A stretch of DNA of 64,000 bases from Flavobacteriales bacterium ALC-1 (GTDB lineage: Bacteria; Bacteroidota; Bacteroidia; Flavobacteriales; Flavobacteriaceae). Positions 28,286 to 37,624 of this stretch are shown here, piece after piece. Each line of letters begins with the position of its first letter. The stretch's first letter is position 1. The translations under genes were made by a program, and so were the position numbers. The stretch lies in contig ABHI01000003.1 of assembly GCA_000171875.1 (NCBI GenBank), positions 1 to 64,000 on the forward strand. Direction: 5' to 3'. The notes beneath the pieces are model-generated. The model worked only from the letters and a program-made list of their open reading frames with translations, was not told the DNA's origin and made no database searches.

Positions 28286-31141
28286 CTATTCCTCTGGCAT
28301 TAATACAGCCTTTATAAAGCCCCCACTTAAATATTTCTTTGCCACATTATGTAAATCTTTAGTTGTTAAAGCATTAACATTTGCTTCGTAATTAATTACA
28401 TTATTGATATCGCTTTGGTTGTAATCTGCACCTCTAATCGCAGATAACCAAAAACGGTTCTGTTCTAATTGATCTTTTCTTGTTAATAATAACGCTTTCT
28501 TTACTTTTTCTAAATCAGTTTCCGTTGGACCGTCTTTAACTATCTTTTTAAGTTCTGCAATAGCTGCATTAGCCAATTTTTCAGCATTTTCTGGAGCACA
28601 AGGGAAAGAGATGCTAAAGTTATAACGTCCATAAGGCATTTTGCTAATAGAGCCTCTAGCACCAGCTCCATAAACTCCACCTTCTTCTTCTCTCAATTTT
28701 TCGATTAATTTAATGCTCAAAACTTCTCCCACAGCATTCATTGCTCTAGCTTCATTAACATCGTATTTTGTTTCACCTCTATAGATTAAGTTAACCTGAC
28801 TTTTTGGTTCAGTACCTTTGTTATATGTAAACTCATGAGCCCCAGATTTTGGTCTAAAAGATGATACCTTATACATTTCTCTTTCTCCATTACCTGGCAA
28901 TGAAGCGATATATGTTTCAGCATATTCAGCAATTTTTGCCTCATCGACATTACCAACAAAATAGAAATTGAAATCGCCAGCATTAGCAAATCGTTCTTTA
29001 AATTTTTCGTATGCTAAATCATAATTTGCTTTATCCAATTTTTCTGCTGTAGGGAAACCAGTATATCTTGGATTACCTTCGTTAGAAAACTTACCTAAGG
29101 CTATTGAAAATGATATATTTGGATTAGATAAAATGTTACCTAAAAATGCCTTCTGCTTACTGATAAACGATTTAAATGCTTCAGGATCTTTGTCTAGTTT
29201 TGTAAAATATAAATGAATCATCTGAAACATGGTTTCTAAGTCTTTTGGTGACGCAGATCCTCGCATGCCTTCATCTAAACCGCCAATGTAAGGTCTAACT
29301 CTTGCAATTTTACCAGACATTAACTTAGTCATGTCATTTTTGGTAAGCCCATCAATACCAGCTTCAAACAAGCCCCCATTAGCACTAGCTGTTTGCTTTA
29401 ATACATCATCAGAATATAAAGATGTGCCGCCATAGCTAAAAGCTTCAAACAAGATTTCATCATTTTTAAAATCTGTTTTTTTATAGGTTACTTTAGCTCC
29501 ATTGCTTAAGGAGATTGTTACGGTTTCATTTATTTTTTCATGATTATTAACCTTAACTCCAGTAATACTTCCTTTATTTGGTTTAACAGACATTAAGTTC
29601 TCTCTTACAGCTTCATCTTCATAATCTTTAATGTCAGATTTCTTTACTTCATCTAATAAATCAATAACTTCTTGTTCAGTTACTTTTTTGAGATTGTCTT
29701 TTTTTGGTCCTGTAAGTATTACTAATCTATTATCATCATGAAGAAAGTCGGATATTAATCCATTGACTTCTTCGAGTTTTATATTTGGTAATTCTGCTTG
29801 TGCATAATTAAAACTCCATTCTATACCTGGAATTGGTCTTTCTTGTAAGAAATTCTGAATATAACTATTAACAATTCTATTAGATTCTTGCTTGTCTTTA
29901 TTCTTAAATCCACGCTCTAATCGTGCTATATAATCTTTTTTAGCACGTTTTAATTCAGATGCTTTAAAACCATAACGTTTTACACGTTCGTTTTCTTCCA
30001 AAAGTGTTTTTAATGCATCTAGTTGACCCGTCTCATTGGTTTGAGCTACAGATTGGTATGCAGTTTTGTTACCTATAATTCCGCCATGGTAAGAGAACCC
30101 ATATATGAAGGGTGGATTAGGTTTGTTACTATACTCACCAAGCCTATTATTAATCATTTGGGTAAAAAGCCCCTCGACCATATTATCTCTGTAATCTTGT
30201 ATTGTTCTCGTTTTTTCAACCTCTCCTTTGTCCTTATAGTAAATTTGAACTTGGCTTCCAGTAGCTTCTTCATCCCATTCAACAGCAACAAAAGTGCCTT
30301 CATGATTTTCTGAGCCATATTCTTCTCTCAATTTTGGATTCTTTGGGTTTTTAAGTCCACTAAAGTTTTCTTTTATTTTCTTTTCAAGTGTTTCTACGTC
30401 TAAATCTCCAACAGCTATAACCGCCATTAAATCTGGTCGATACCAGTCTTTTTGAAAGTTTCTCAGGCTCTTATATTTAAAAGTTTCTAAGTTTTCTTTT
30501 GTGCCAATAGGTAAGCGATCTGCATATTTAGATTTATAAGCTATTTTATCTAAATACTTAGATTGCATCCTTGTTGCAGCTCCAAGACGTGTTCTATATT
30601 CTTCAATGACAACACCACGTTCGTCATCAATATCTTTGTCGGTTAGTAATGCACCTCCTGCCCAATCTTGTAAAATTTGAAAACCTTTGTCTAATTTAGC
30701 TGGATCATCACTAGGAATAGGTAGAATGTAAACGGTTTGGTCAAAGCCTGTATATGCATTTAGATCTGCTCCAAACTCTACACCAATACTTTGTAAATAA
30801 TCTACTAATTCATTTTTCTTAAAATTAGTAGTACCATTAAAATTCATATGCTCCATAAAATGTGCTAAACCACGTTGATCTTCTGTTTCTACAATAGAAC
30901 CAGCTTTTAAAGCTAAGCGTAATTCTACTTTATCTGCAGGCTTGCCATTATTCTGAATGTAGTACGTGAGTCCGTTTGATAATTTACCGATTTTTACATC
31001 TGGAGTTGTTGGTAATAAATCTGAAGGAACAGACCCATTGGCTTGTTTTTCGGGTGTTTTTGTTTGTGCATTTGCTGTAAATGTTACAAGTAAACAAAAA
31101 ACAAACAGTGTTTTAAATACTTGAGAAAGTTTTGTTTTCAT
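28286..31141 (-). CDS. M16 family zinc metallopeptidase (pitrilysin-like)
   Basis: A 951-residue exported protease with signal peptide MKTKLSQVFKTLFVFCLLVT ending at ANA (about residue 25). The inverted zinc motif HxxEH is HFMEH (94-98), with the downstream metal glutamate near RGVVIEEYRTR (about 174-183). Two M16 halves are present, and the C-terminal half has the family RxxxY-type region (KLREEEGGVYGAG) but no zinc motif. The enzyme is periplasmic and degrades or processes peptides; the substrate is unknown. It is a single transcription unit with a strong terminator. Confidence 0.92.
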   Translation of the reverse strand: MKTKLSQVFKTLFVFCLLVTFTANAQTKTPEKQANGSVPSDLLPTTPDVKIGKLSNGLTYYIQNNGKPADKVELRLALKAGSIVETEDQRGLAHFMEHMNFNGTTNFKKNELVDYLQSIGVEFGADLNAYTGFDQTVYILPIPSDDPAKLDKGFQILQDWAGGALLTDKDIDDERGVVIEEYRTRLGAATRMQSKYLDKIAYKSKYADRLPIGTKENLETFKYKSLRNFQKDWYRPDLMAVIAVGDLDVETLEKKIKENFSGLKNPKNPKLREEYGSENHEGTFVAVEWDEEATGSQVQIYYKDKGEVEKTRTIQDYRDNMVEGLFTQMINNRLGEYSNKPNPPFIYGFSYHGGIIGNKTAYQSVAQTNETGQLDALKTLLEENERVKRYGFKASELKRAKKDYIARLERGFKNKDKQESNRIVNSYIQNFLQERPIPGIEWSFNYAQAELPNIKLEEVNGLISDFLHDDNRLVILTGPKKDNLKKVTEQEVIDLLDEVKKSDIKDYEDEAVRENLMSVKPNKGSITGVKVNNHEKINETVTISLSNGAKVTYKKTDFKNDEILFEAFSYGGTSLYSDDVLKQTASANGGLFEAGIDGLTKNDMTKLMSGKIARVRPYIGGLDEGMRGSASPKDLETMFQMIHLYFTKLDKDPEAFKSFISKQKAFLGNILSNPNISFSIALGKFSNEGNPRYTGFPTAEKLDKANYDLAYEKFKERFANAGDFNFYFVGNVDEAKIAEYAETYIASLPGNGEREMYKVSSFRPKSGAHEFTYNKGTEPKSQVNLIYRGETKYDVNEARAMNAVGEVLSIKLIEKLREEEGGVYGAGARGSISKMPYGRYNFSISFPCAPENAEKLANAAIAELKKIVKDGPTETDLEKVKKALLLTRKDQLEQNRFWLSAIRGADYNQSDINNVINYEANVNALTTKDLHNVAKKYLSGGFIKAVLMPEE

Positions 31142-31269
31142 GGATTGATGGTTTTATAGATTAATTTATTATAAGAAAATTCTTTAAATTTAATATAAAA
31201 TACTAAACGTAAAAATGAATACTTATATTTTAACTAAATATTTAGTTGAATTTGTGAATATTTATGAAT

Positions 31270-33393
31270 TCAATCAATCAATATCTCTAAAATCTGAATG
31301 GCAGCATCGCTAATTTTAGTACCAGGCCCAAAAACAGCAACTGCTCCAGCGTCGAATAAATATTGGTAATCTTGTTTTGGAATAACTCCGCCAACTATGA
31401 CCATAATATCATCTCTACCATAAGCTTTTAATTCTTCAATAACCTGTGGCACTAAAGTTTTATGTCCTGCGGCAAGTGAAGATACTCCAAGAATGTGTAC
31501 ATCGTTTTCAACCGCTTGTTTTGCTGCTTCTTTAGGGGTTTGAAAGAGTGGGCCAATATCTACATCAAAGCCAACATCTGCATAACCTGTTGCAACTACT
31601 TTTGCGCCTCTATCATGACCGTCTTGCCCCATTTTTGCAATCATAATACGAGGTCTGCGGCCATCTTGCTCAGCAAATATGTCGGCAAGTGTTCTTGCTT
31701 TTTGAAAACTCTTGTCGTCTTTTATCTCTTTACTATACACTCCTGAAAATGATTTTATTTGTGCCTTATGGCGTCCAAATTCAGCTTCTAAAGCATCACT
31801 TATTTCACCTAAGGTTGCCCTTTTTCTTGCTGCATCTACTGCTAAAGCTAATAAATTATCTTCACCTGTCCTTGATGCATTAGTTAATTTTGATAAAGCT
31901 TCAGATGTGTCAGTGTTATTTCGGGTGGATTTAATGTGGTTTAAGCGTTCTATTTGTTGATTTCTAACAGTTTGATTATCTACTTCGAGTGTAGCAATTG
32001 GGTCTTCTTCATCTAAGCGGTATTCGTTTACGCCTATAATAATGTCTTGACCAGAATCTATACGTGCCTGTTTTCTTGCTGCTGCCTCTTCGATACGTAA
32101 TTTTGGAATTCCGGCTTCAATGGCTTTTGTCATTCCGCCTAATTCCTCAACTTCTTCTATAAGCTTCCATGCTTTTTGAGCAATATCGTGTGTTAATTTT
32201 TCAACATAGTAACTACCAGCCCAAGGATCAACAGTTTTTGTAATCTGAGTTTCTTCCTGAAGATAGATCTGTGTATTTCGTGCAATACGAGCTGAAAAAT
32301 CTGTTGGTAGAGCGATGGCTTCATCTAAGGCATTGGTGTGTAAGCTCTGAGTGCCACCAAAAGCTGCTGCCGAAGCTTCGATACAAGTTCTTGCAACATT
32401 ATTAAAAGGATCTTGTTCAGTTAAACTCCAACCAGAGGTTTGGCAATGGGTTCTTAGTGCTAGAGATTTTGGATTTTTAGGATTGAATTGCTTTACTAAT
32501 TTAGCCCAAAGCATACGTGCTGCACGCATTTTTGCTATTTCCATAAAATGATTCATTCCGATTGCCCAAAAGAAAGATAAGCGAGGAGCGAAGGTGTCGA
32601 TATCCATACCAGCTTCAAGTCCTTTTCTTATATATTCCAAACCATCTGCTAAGGTGTAAGCCAATTCAATATCACAAGTTGCACCAGCTTCTTGCATATG
32701 GTAACCAGAAATACTAATACTATTGAACTTTGGCATGTTCTTGCTCGTGTATTCAAAAATATCTGAAATGATTTTCATCGATGGAGTAGGTGGATAAATG
32801 TATGTATTACGTACCATAAACTCTTTTAAGATGTCATTCTGAATAGTTCCTGCAAGTAGTTCTGGTTGTATTCCTTGTTCTTCGGCAGCAACTATATAAA
32901 AAGCCATGATGGGTAAAACAGCTCCATTCATAGTCATAGAAACAGACATTTTATCTAGAGGAATTTGGTCGAATAAAATTTTCATATCCTCAACTGAATC
33001 TATTGCAACTCCAGCTTTACCAACATCCCCGACCACACGCTCGTGATCAGAGTCGTAACCTCTATGTGTGGCTAAATCAAAAGCAACGGACAAGCCTTTT
33101 TGTCCTGCTGCTAAATTTCGTCTATAAAAGGCGTTACTTTCTTCAGCGGTTGAAAAACCTGCATATTGCCTAATGGTCCATGGTCTGCGAACATACATGG
33201 TTGAGTATGGTCCGCGAAGATTTGGTGCTATACCAGCTACGAAGTCTAAATGTTCTAGGTCTTTAATATCATCTTTTGAATAGGTTGATTTTATCTCAAT
33301 GTCTTCAGCTGTTAGAAAATTACTGTTAGCTTTTGGCTTATGGCTTTTAACTTTTGATGTTAGCTTTATATGTTGAAGATTTTTTCGTTTCAT
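31270..33393 (-). CDS. mutB: Methylmalonyl-CoA mutase, large (B12-binding) subunit
   Basis: Adenosylcobalamin-dependent conversion between methylmalonyl-CoA and succinyl-CoA. The N-terminal barrel has [24 protein letters not shown] (cite pieces [15 protein letters not shown]), [20 protein letters not shown] and [13 protein letters not shown]. The C-terminal cobalamin domain has the histidine motif DGHDRGAKV (lower axial ligand) and [12 protein letters not shown]. The length of 707 is normal. It overlaps the small exported-protein gene by 4 bases and, through it, links to the small subunit. No methylmalonyl-CoA epimerase is seen nearby. Confidence 0.95.
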   Translation of the reverse strand: MKRKNLQHIKLTSKVKSHKPKANSNFLTAEDIEIKSTYSKDDIKDLEHLDFVAGIAPNLRGPYSTMYVRRPWTIRQYAGFSTAEESNAFYRRNLAAGQKGLSVAFDLATHRGYDSDHERVVGDVGKAGVAIDSVEDMKILFDQIPLDKMSVSMTMNGAVLPIMAFYIVAAEEQGIQPELLAGTIQNDILKEFMVRNTYIYPPTPSMKIISDIFEYTSKNMPKFNSISISGYHMQEAGATCDIELAYTLADGLEYIRKGLEAGMDIDTFAPRLSFFWAIGMNHFMEIAKMRAARMLWAKLVKQFNPKNPKSLALRTHCQTSGWSLTEQDPFNNVARTCIEASAAAFGGTQSLHTNALDEAIALPTDFSARIARNTQIYLQEETQITKTVDPWAGSYYVEKLTHDIAQKAWKLIEEVEELGGMTKAIEAGIPKLRIEEAAARKQARIDSGQDIIIGVNEYRLDEEDPIATLEVDNQTVRNQQIERLNHIKSTRNNTDTSEALSKLTNASRTGEDNLLALAVDAARKRATLGEISDALEAEFGRHKAQIKSFSGVYSKEIKDDKSFQKARTLADIFAEQDGRRPRIMIAKMGQDGHDRGAKVVATGYADVGFDVDIGPLFQTPKEAAKQAVENDVHILGVSSLAAGHKTLVPQVIEELKAYGRDDIMVIVGGVIPKQDYQYLFDAGAVAVFGPGTKISDAAIQILEILID

Positions 33394-33683
33394 TTTTTGT
33401 CAGGTTTAAAATCAACCTTTATTTTTTTAATTTTAATGATATCGTCAATTTTAATTTTGCGTCCATTTAGAGAGATACTTTGTTTGTCTATAATCTTTAT
33501 TAAACCTTTGTACTTCTTGTATTCTGTATGAACGACAACTAAATCATTTTTATATATTTTTCTAACCTTATTTGTGACTATACTTTTAAGCTCCAAATGA
33601 AGTTTTTGTGAATAAAGTTTTGAAAGCGAAAAACTAAAGGTTAAAATACATAATGTTGAAACTATAGATTTTCTCAATACCAT
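33390..33683 (-). CDS. Small exported protein inside the mutase operon
   Basis: A 97-residue basic protein with a likely signal peptide (about 1-25, [20 protein letters not shown]), then a Lys- and Ile-rich strand-forming region ([41 protein letters not shown]). It starts one base after the small subunit of methylmalonyl-CoA mutase and overlaps the large subunit by 4 bases, so it is tightly coupled to both. The sequence pattern resembles a small SH3-like or RNase-like beta-barrel, but no family is recognised. A periplasmic protein between two cytosolic enzyme subunits is odd. Confidence 0.65.
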   Translation of the reverse strand: MVLRKSIVSTLCILTFSFSLSKLYSQKLHLELKSIVTNKVRKIYKNDLVVVHTEYKKYKGLIKIIDKQSISLNGRKIKIDDIIKIKKIKVDFKPDKK

Positions 33684-35069
33684 TTATTTTTCTTTGTTTA
33701 ATCTGTTGATTTCCAATTTTTCAGACAATCTTTTTTCCAGTATTGGTTCAATTAATGTTTTACGTTTTTCAATTTTTAAAAAAGGACTGATATCTAGGTT
33801 TTTTTTCATTTTATCAGCAGGGTTTGGATGCTTATTTGTACCTAAAAGCACTAGCTTTTCTGTATCAAAATCAGCTTGTTCTTTAGTTGCACTTTCTTTA
33901 ATTTTTCTTTGAATTGTGCCTTCTTTAAGTTGGTTTAGAAATCCTCCGTTGGACTCAATGTCTTTAAAAATTTGTAATGCTTTTTCTGATAATTGTTCGG
34001 TTAAATTTTCGATATAATAAGAGCCATCTGCAGGATTGTTTACTTTATCAAAATAACTTTCGTGTTTTAAAACTAAGAGTTGATTTCTAGAAATTCTATC
34101 TCCAAATTCATTAGCGTTATGATACAATGCATCATATGGTAAATTACAAATCGTATTAGCACCTCCAAGTATGGCACTCATACATTCTGTAGTTGTGCGA
34201 AGCATGTTTACATTGTAATCGTAAATAGTTTTATTACGTTTGCTTGGTGTAGCAATAATTTTGCATTCTGAATTGATGTTATACTCAGAAGCAAGAGTTG
34301 ACCATAATTCTCTTAGTGCTCTTAATTTGGCAATTTCAAAAAAGTAATTTGAACCAACTGAAACATTAAAGGTCACATTAAGAGAATGCTTCGCTTCGCT
34401 AGTAATGACCTTATTTAAGTGGTTTAAGTATTCGTTAGTATGCGCTAAGCCATAAGCTAGTTGTTGAATGATTGTTGCACCAGCATTTTGATACAAGCTT
34501 AAGTCTATACTTAGCTGATTAGAGCTTTTAACAATGGCTTCGAATTTACTATAGTCTTCTTTTAGATTGTTATACCAGTTTCCTGTTTTAGCTAAGTTAC
34601 CTATGATGTCAGTGTGGATATAAGAATGAGATTGCTTCACTTTGTTCACAATGGCGTTTCTTATTTTTTCAGTGAATTCTTCTGAAAGAAAATCACATTT
34701 AATCTCTATAGGTGTTCTTTCTAAATCTATTTTTTGAAACAATTCATCAACTGAAATATTTTCAGACTTTATATGAAATAAAATACTTTCGGCACCACGA
34801 TTTATAGCGTCAATCACCTTTATATTAGTGTCTTTTGCATCATTTACTTCTATTGATTGGCATATTTTCCAGCTAGTTGCTTTACTATTGGATATATTTG
34901 GAAGTGCTTCAAATTCATCTGAATGATAAAAGGGTTTTACATTAATACCTTCATTAGTTTTCCAGATTAATGTGTCATTGTAGTCTGCACCTTTTAAATC
35001 GACTTGTATTTTTTGTTTCCAAGCTTTTGAGGAAATGTTTTCAAACTCATTAAATAATGGTTTATTCAT
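33684..35069 (-). CDS. mutA: Methylmalonyl-CoA mutase, small subunit
   Basis: Catalytically inactive partner of the large subunit: the mutase-barrel fold is present (INVKPFYHSDE, ATIIQQLAYGLAHTNEYL, GDRISRNQLLVLKHESYFDK, NPADGSYYIENLTEQL), but the protein ends without a cobalamin domain. At 461 residues it is shorter than the Propionibacterium small subunit (about 638), typical of Bacteroidota. Its start overlaps the FtsB-like gene by 8 bases. Confidence 0.92.
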   Translation of the reverse strand: MNKPLFNEFENISSKAWKQKIQVDLKGADYNDTLIWKTNEGINVKPFYHSDEFEALPNISNSKATSWKICQSIEVNDAKDTNIKVIDAINRGAESILFHIKSENISVDELFQKIDLERTPIEIKCDFLSEEFTEKIRNAIVNKVKQSHSYIHTDIIGNLAKTGNWYNNLKEDYSKFEAIVKSSNQLSIDLSLYQNAGATIIQQLAYGLAHTNEYLNHLNKVITSEAKHSLNVTFNVSVGSNYFFEIAKLRALRELWSTLASEYNINSECKIIATPSKRNKTIYDYNVNMLRTTTECMSAILGGANTICNLPYDALYHNANEFGDRISRNQLLVLKHESYFDKVNNPADGSYYIENLTEQLSEKALQIFKDIESNGGFLNQLKEGTIQRKIKESATKEQADFDTEKLVLLGTNKHPNPADKMKKNLDISPFLKIEKRKTLIEPILEKRLSEKLEINRLNKEK

Positions 35070-35388
35070 CTTTTTTTTGTTTGGCTATACTGTCTTCGTA
35101 TTCGATTATAAAAATATCTTCATTGGGCTTTTTCATATAGTAATTTTCGCGAGCAGTACGCTCTAAGCCTTCTTCCGTACTCAATTCTTTTATGGCCTTG
35201 TCATCTTTTACCATTTCATTTTTGTAATGCTTTTTTTGGTACTCGAGTTCTTTCATATCTCCATTTAACTCATGATGAAACAACCAAGAATGTGCGTCAA
35301 AAAAAAGCATCCAAACCACAAAGACAATAAGAACAAGTAGATAAATGTTCTTAAAAGGCTTTAGATATTTGTTATCGAATATTCCCAT
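35062..35388 (-). CDS. Septum formation initiator, FtsB/DivIC family
   Basis: A protein of 108 residues with one membrane span (about 15-32, LLVLIVFVVWMLFFDA) followed by a coiled coil (about 42-75, GDMKELEYQKKHYKNEMVKD) and the family end GLERTARENYYMKKPNEDIFII. FtsB/DivIC proteins form part of the divisome with FtsL and FtsQ/DivIB. It overlaps udk by one base and the mutase small-subunit gene by 8 bases. This order (udk, divIC, mutase) is one I associate with Flavobacteriaceae. Confidence 0.88.
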   Translation of the reverse strand: MGIFDNKYLKPFKNIYLLVLIVFVVWMLFFDAHSWLFHHELNGDMKELEYQKKHYKNEMVKDDKAIKELSTEEGLERTARENYYMKKPNEDIFIIEYEDSIAKQKKDE

Positions 35389-35993
35389 TATAAACGCTCG
35401 TTAATTATAGTTTTAACGATATCTACAGCTACTGTGTTGTATTTGTTGTTAGGAATTATAATATCTGCATATTCCTTCATCGGTTCTATGAATTGCTGAT
35501 GCATTGGTTTTAATGTATTTTGATATCTATTTAATACTTCATCAATATCTCTTCCACGTTCCGTAATATCACGTTTTAAACGACGAATTAAACGTTCGTC
35601 TGAATCGGCATGTACAAATATTTTAATATCAAAAAGATCTCTAATTTCGGGATTAGTAAGGATTAAAATACCTTCTACAATCATTACTTTTCTAGGTTTT
35701 GTAGAAATAGTATCACCTGTTCTATTATGTTTTACAAAGGAGTAAACTGGTTGGTCTATTGAGTTTCCTTTTTTGAGTGCTTTTAGATGCGCTTCTAATA
35801 ATTCGAAATCTATGGAACGTGGATGATCAAAATTGATTTTTACACGTTCGTCGTAGCTTAAATGCGAGGTGTCTTTGTAGTAAGAGTCTTGAGAAATAAC
35901 ACCTACTTCTCCTTCAGGCAATTCATTAAGAATAGTATTAACTACAGTTGTTTTGCCACATCCAGTTCCACCAGCAATTCCTATAATAAGCAT
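35388..35993 (-). CDS. udk: Uridine kinase
   Basis: Salvage enzyme that phosphorylates uridine and cytidine with ATP or GTP. P-loop GGTGCGKTT, substrate region SQDSYYKDTSHL, INFDHPRSIDFELL and FVHADSDERLIRRLKRDITERGRD are all typical; I cite the last as DSDERLIRRLKRD. The length of 201 is normal. It heads the udk-divIC-mutA-small protein-mutB operon. Confidence 0.93.
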   Translation of the reverse strand: MLIIGIAGGTGCGKTTVVNTILNELPEGEVGVISQDSYYKDTSHLSYDERVKINFDHPRSIDFELLEAHLKALKKGNSIDQPVYSFVKHNRTGDTISTKPRKVMIVEGILILTNPEIRDLFDIKIFVHADSDERLIRRLKRDITERGRDIDEVLNRYQNTLKPMHQQFIEPMKEYADIIIPNNKYNTVAVDIVKTIINERL

Positions 35994-36051
35994 GTTTAGA
36001 TTTTGATTTAGTTGCGTCTCACAAATTTAATTATTTAAGACTATGGAATGC

Positions 36052-36498
36052 CTAAAATTTAGAAACTTTTTCTGGAGTTACAAAGTTGTCGATTTTATTC
36101 CCCCAACTATTATTAATGTAGTTCATAACATCTGCGACTTCTTCATTTGTAAGTCCTAATGGCGCCATTGCGCTGTTGTAAGTTATACCATTAACAATCA
36201 TTTCGCCAGACATACCTTTCTTTACTCCTTTTATACTCTTATCTTGATTGTTTCTTAAATAATCAGAATTTACTAAAGGTGGAAATGCTTTTGGGACGCC
36301 TTTGCCATCCACTAAATGACAAGTTACACACATGTCGTTATACACGATTTTTCCACGCTCTATACTAGCTTTTAGTTTTTGATTGGCTTGTGTCAAAGAT
36401 GTTTTGTCGGGATAATCAACTGTGTTTTTCTTCTTCTCGTTTGAGTTGCAAGCAGTCAGTATCAAGAGGGTAAATGTTATTCTAATTAATTTTATCAT
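36052..36498 (-). CDS. Lipoprotein cytochrome c
   Basis: A protein of 148 residues with lipoprotein signal LLILTACN, one haem motif CVTCH (about 57-61) and a methionine ligand candidate in YNSAMAPLG. The family motif AFPPLVNSDYL follows the haem site. It overlaps the sugar-dehydrogenase gene by 4 bases (ATGA), which suggests it takes electrons from that enzyme. The arrangement, and both proteins being lipoprotein-anchored, supports a periplasmic electron transfer pair. Confidence 0.88.
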   Translation of the reverse strand: MIKLIRITFTLLILTACNSNEKKKNTVDYPDKTSLTQANQKLKASIERGKIVYNDMCVTCHLVDGKGVPKAFPPLVNSDYLRNNQDKSIKGVKKGMSGEMIVNGITYNSAMAPLGLTNEEVADVMNYINNSWGNKIDNFVTPEKVSKF

Positions 36499-37595
36499 TT
36501 TCTTATCAATTTTACAATCCCTAAGTTTTCAATGCCTACGTATATATAGCCATCTGGACCTTGTTCTACACATCTCACACGTCCTAATCCATTAAGTAAT
36601 TTTTCTTCTTTAATAACCTTATTATCTTTTATAGTACAAAGGTCTAAGTATTGAAATTTTAGAGAACCAACTAATAGACTGCCATTCCAATCTCCATATT
36701 TATCACTATTTATAAATGCCATACCACTTGGTGCTATAGATGGATCCCAATAATGGAGAGGTTGCTCCATGCCTTCTTTTTTTGTGATATCTGTAAACTT
36801 TGTCCCGCTGTAATTTTTTCCATAGCTAATTATAGGCCAACCATAATTTCTCCCAGCTTCGATGATATTAATTTCGTCTCCTCCTTTTGGACCATGTTCA
36901 TGAGTCCATATGGCTTTAGTTTTTGGATGTAATACCATGCCTTGAGGATTTCTATGCCCATAAGAATAAATAGCTTTTTTAGCATTAGGTGTATTTACAA
37001 AAGGATTATCCTCTGGTATTGAGCCATCAGCATTTAGCCTATATACCTTACCACAATCTCTTGTTAAATCTTGTGGATTAGTGTCTCTATCTCCGCGCTC
37101 ACCTATAGTAAAGAATAAATAGCCATCCTTATTAAAAACTAAGCGTGATCCAAAATGCTGACCTCTTCTAGAGTTTGGACCTGCTTTGTATAATACCTCT
37201 AAATTGGTTAGTGTGTTATTTTTCAATTTTGCTCTTGCTATAGCTGTGTTACCACCATCACCTTCTCCTTCAGAAGATGCATAAGACAGATAGATCCAAC
37301 CATTATCTTTATAATCTGGATGTAGTATAATGTCCATTAATCCGCCTTGACCTCTTACATAGATTTCTGGTAAGCCAGAGATTTCAGTTTTTTTGTTGTC
37401 TTTAAAATGAATAAGCTTTCCTGCTTTTTCATTTATTAGCATTGAACCATCTGGAAGAAATGTAAATGCCCATGGAATATCTAAATCTTTTACAATGACT
37501 TCATGATCATTCTGGGTATTTATTGGGTTTTTATCTTGGGCACAAGCTATAATTGAGATTAAGCTTACTAGAAGTAAAAATTTAAATTGTTTCAT
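36495..37595 (-). CDS. PQQ-dependent sugar dehydrogenase (glucose/sorbosone type)
   Basis: A six-bladed propeller dehydrogenase of 366 residues that oxidises aldoses using PQQ. The signal ends at a lipobox (SIIACAQ). Recognisable motifs are HVIVKDLDIPWAFTFLPDG-like VKDLDIPWAFTFLPDG, GGLMDIILHP, GQHFGSRLVFNKDGYLFFT (with the catalytic His), HGPKGGDEIN and GRNYGWPIISYG. The actual sugar is unknown. No PQQ synthesis genes lie in this window, so the cofactor may be made elsewhere or taken up. A cytochrome c gene overlaps its end. Confidence 0.9.
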   Translation of the reverse strand: MKQFKFLLLVSLISIIACAQDKNPINTQNDHEVIVKDLDIPWAFTFLPDGSMLINEKAGKLIHFKDNKKTEISGLPEIYVRGQGGLMDIILHPDYKDNGWIYLSYASSEGEGDGGNTAIARAKLKNNTLTNLEVLYKAGPNSRRGQHFGSRLVFNKDGYLFFTIGERGDRDTNPQDLTRDCGKVYRLNADGSIPEDNPFVNTPNAKKAIYSYGHRNPQGMVLHPKTKAIWTHEHGPKGGDEINIIEAGRNYGWPIISYGKNYSGTKFTDITKKEGMEQPLHYWDPSIAPSGMAFINSDKYGDWNGSLLVGSLKFQYLDLCTIKDNKVIKEEKLLNGLGRVRCVEQGPDGYIYVGIENLGIVKLIRK

Positions 37596-37624
37596 TTTAA
37601 TTGATTTTAGAGAATTATAATTAT

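Noticed and set aside
31495..32551. Plus-strand ORFs inside the mutase large-subunit gene
   Set aside because: Antisense shadows of a full-length, well-conserved gene.
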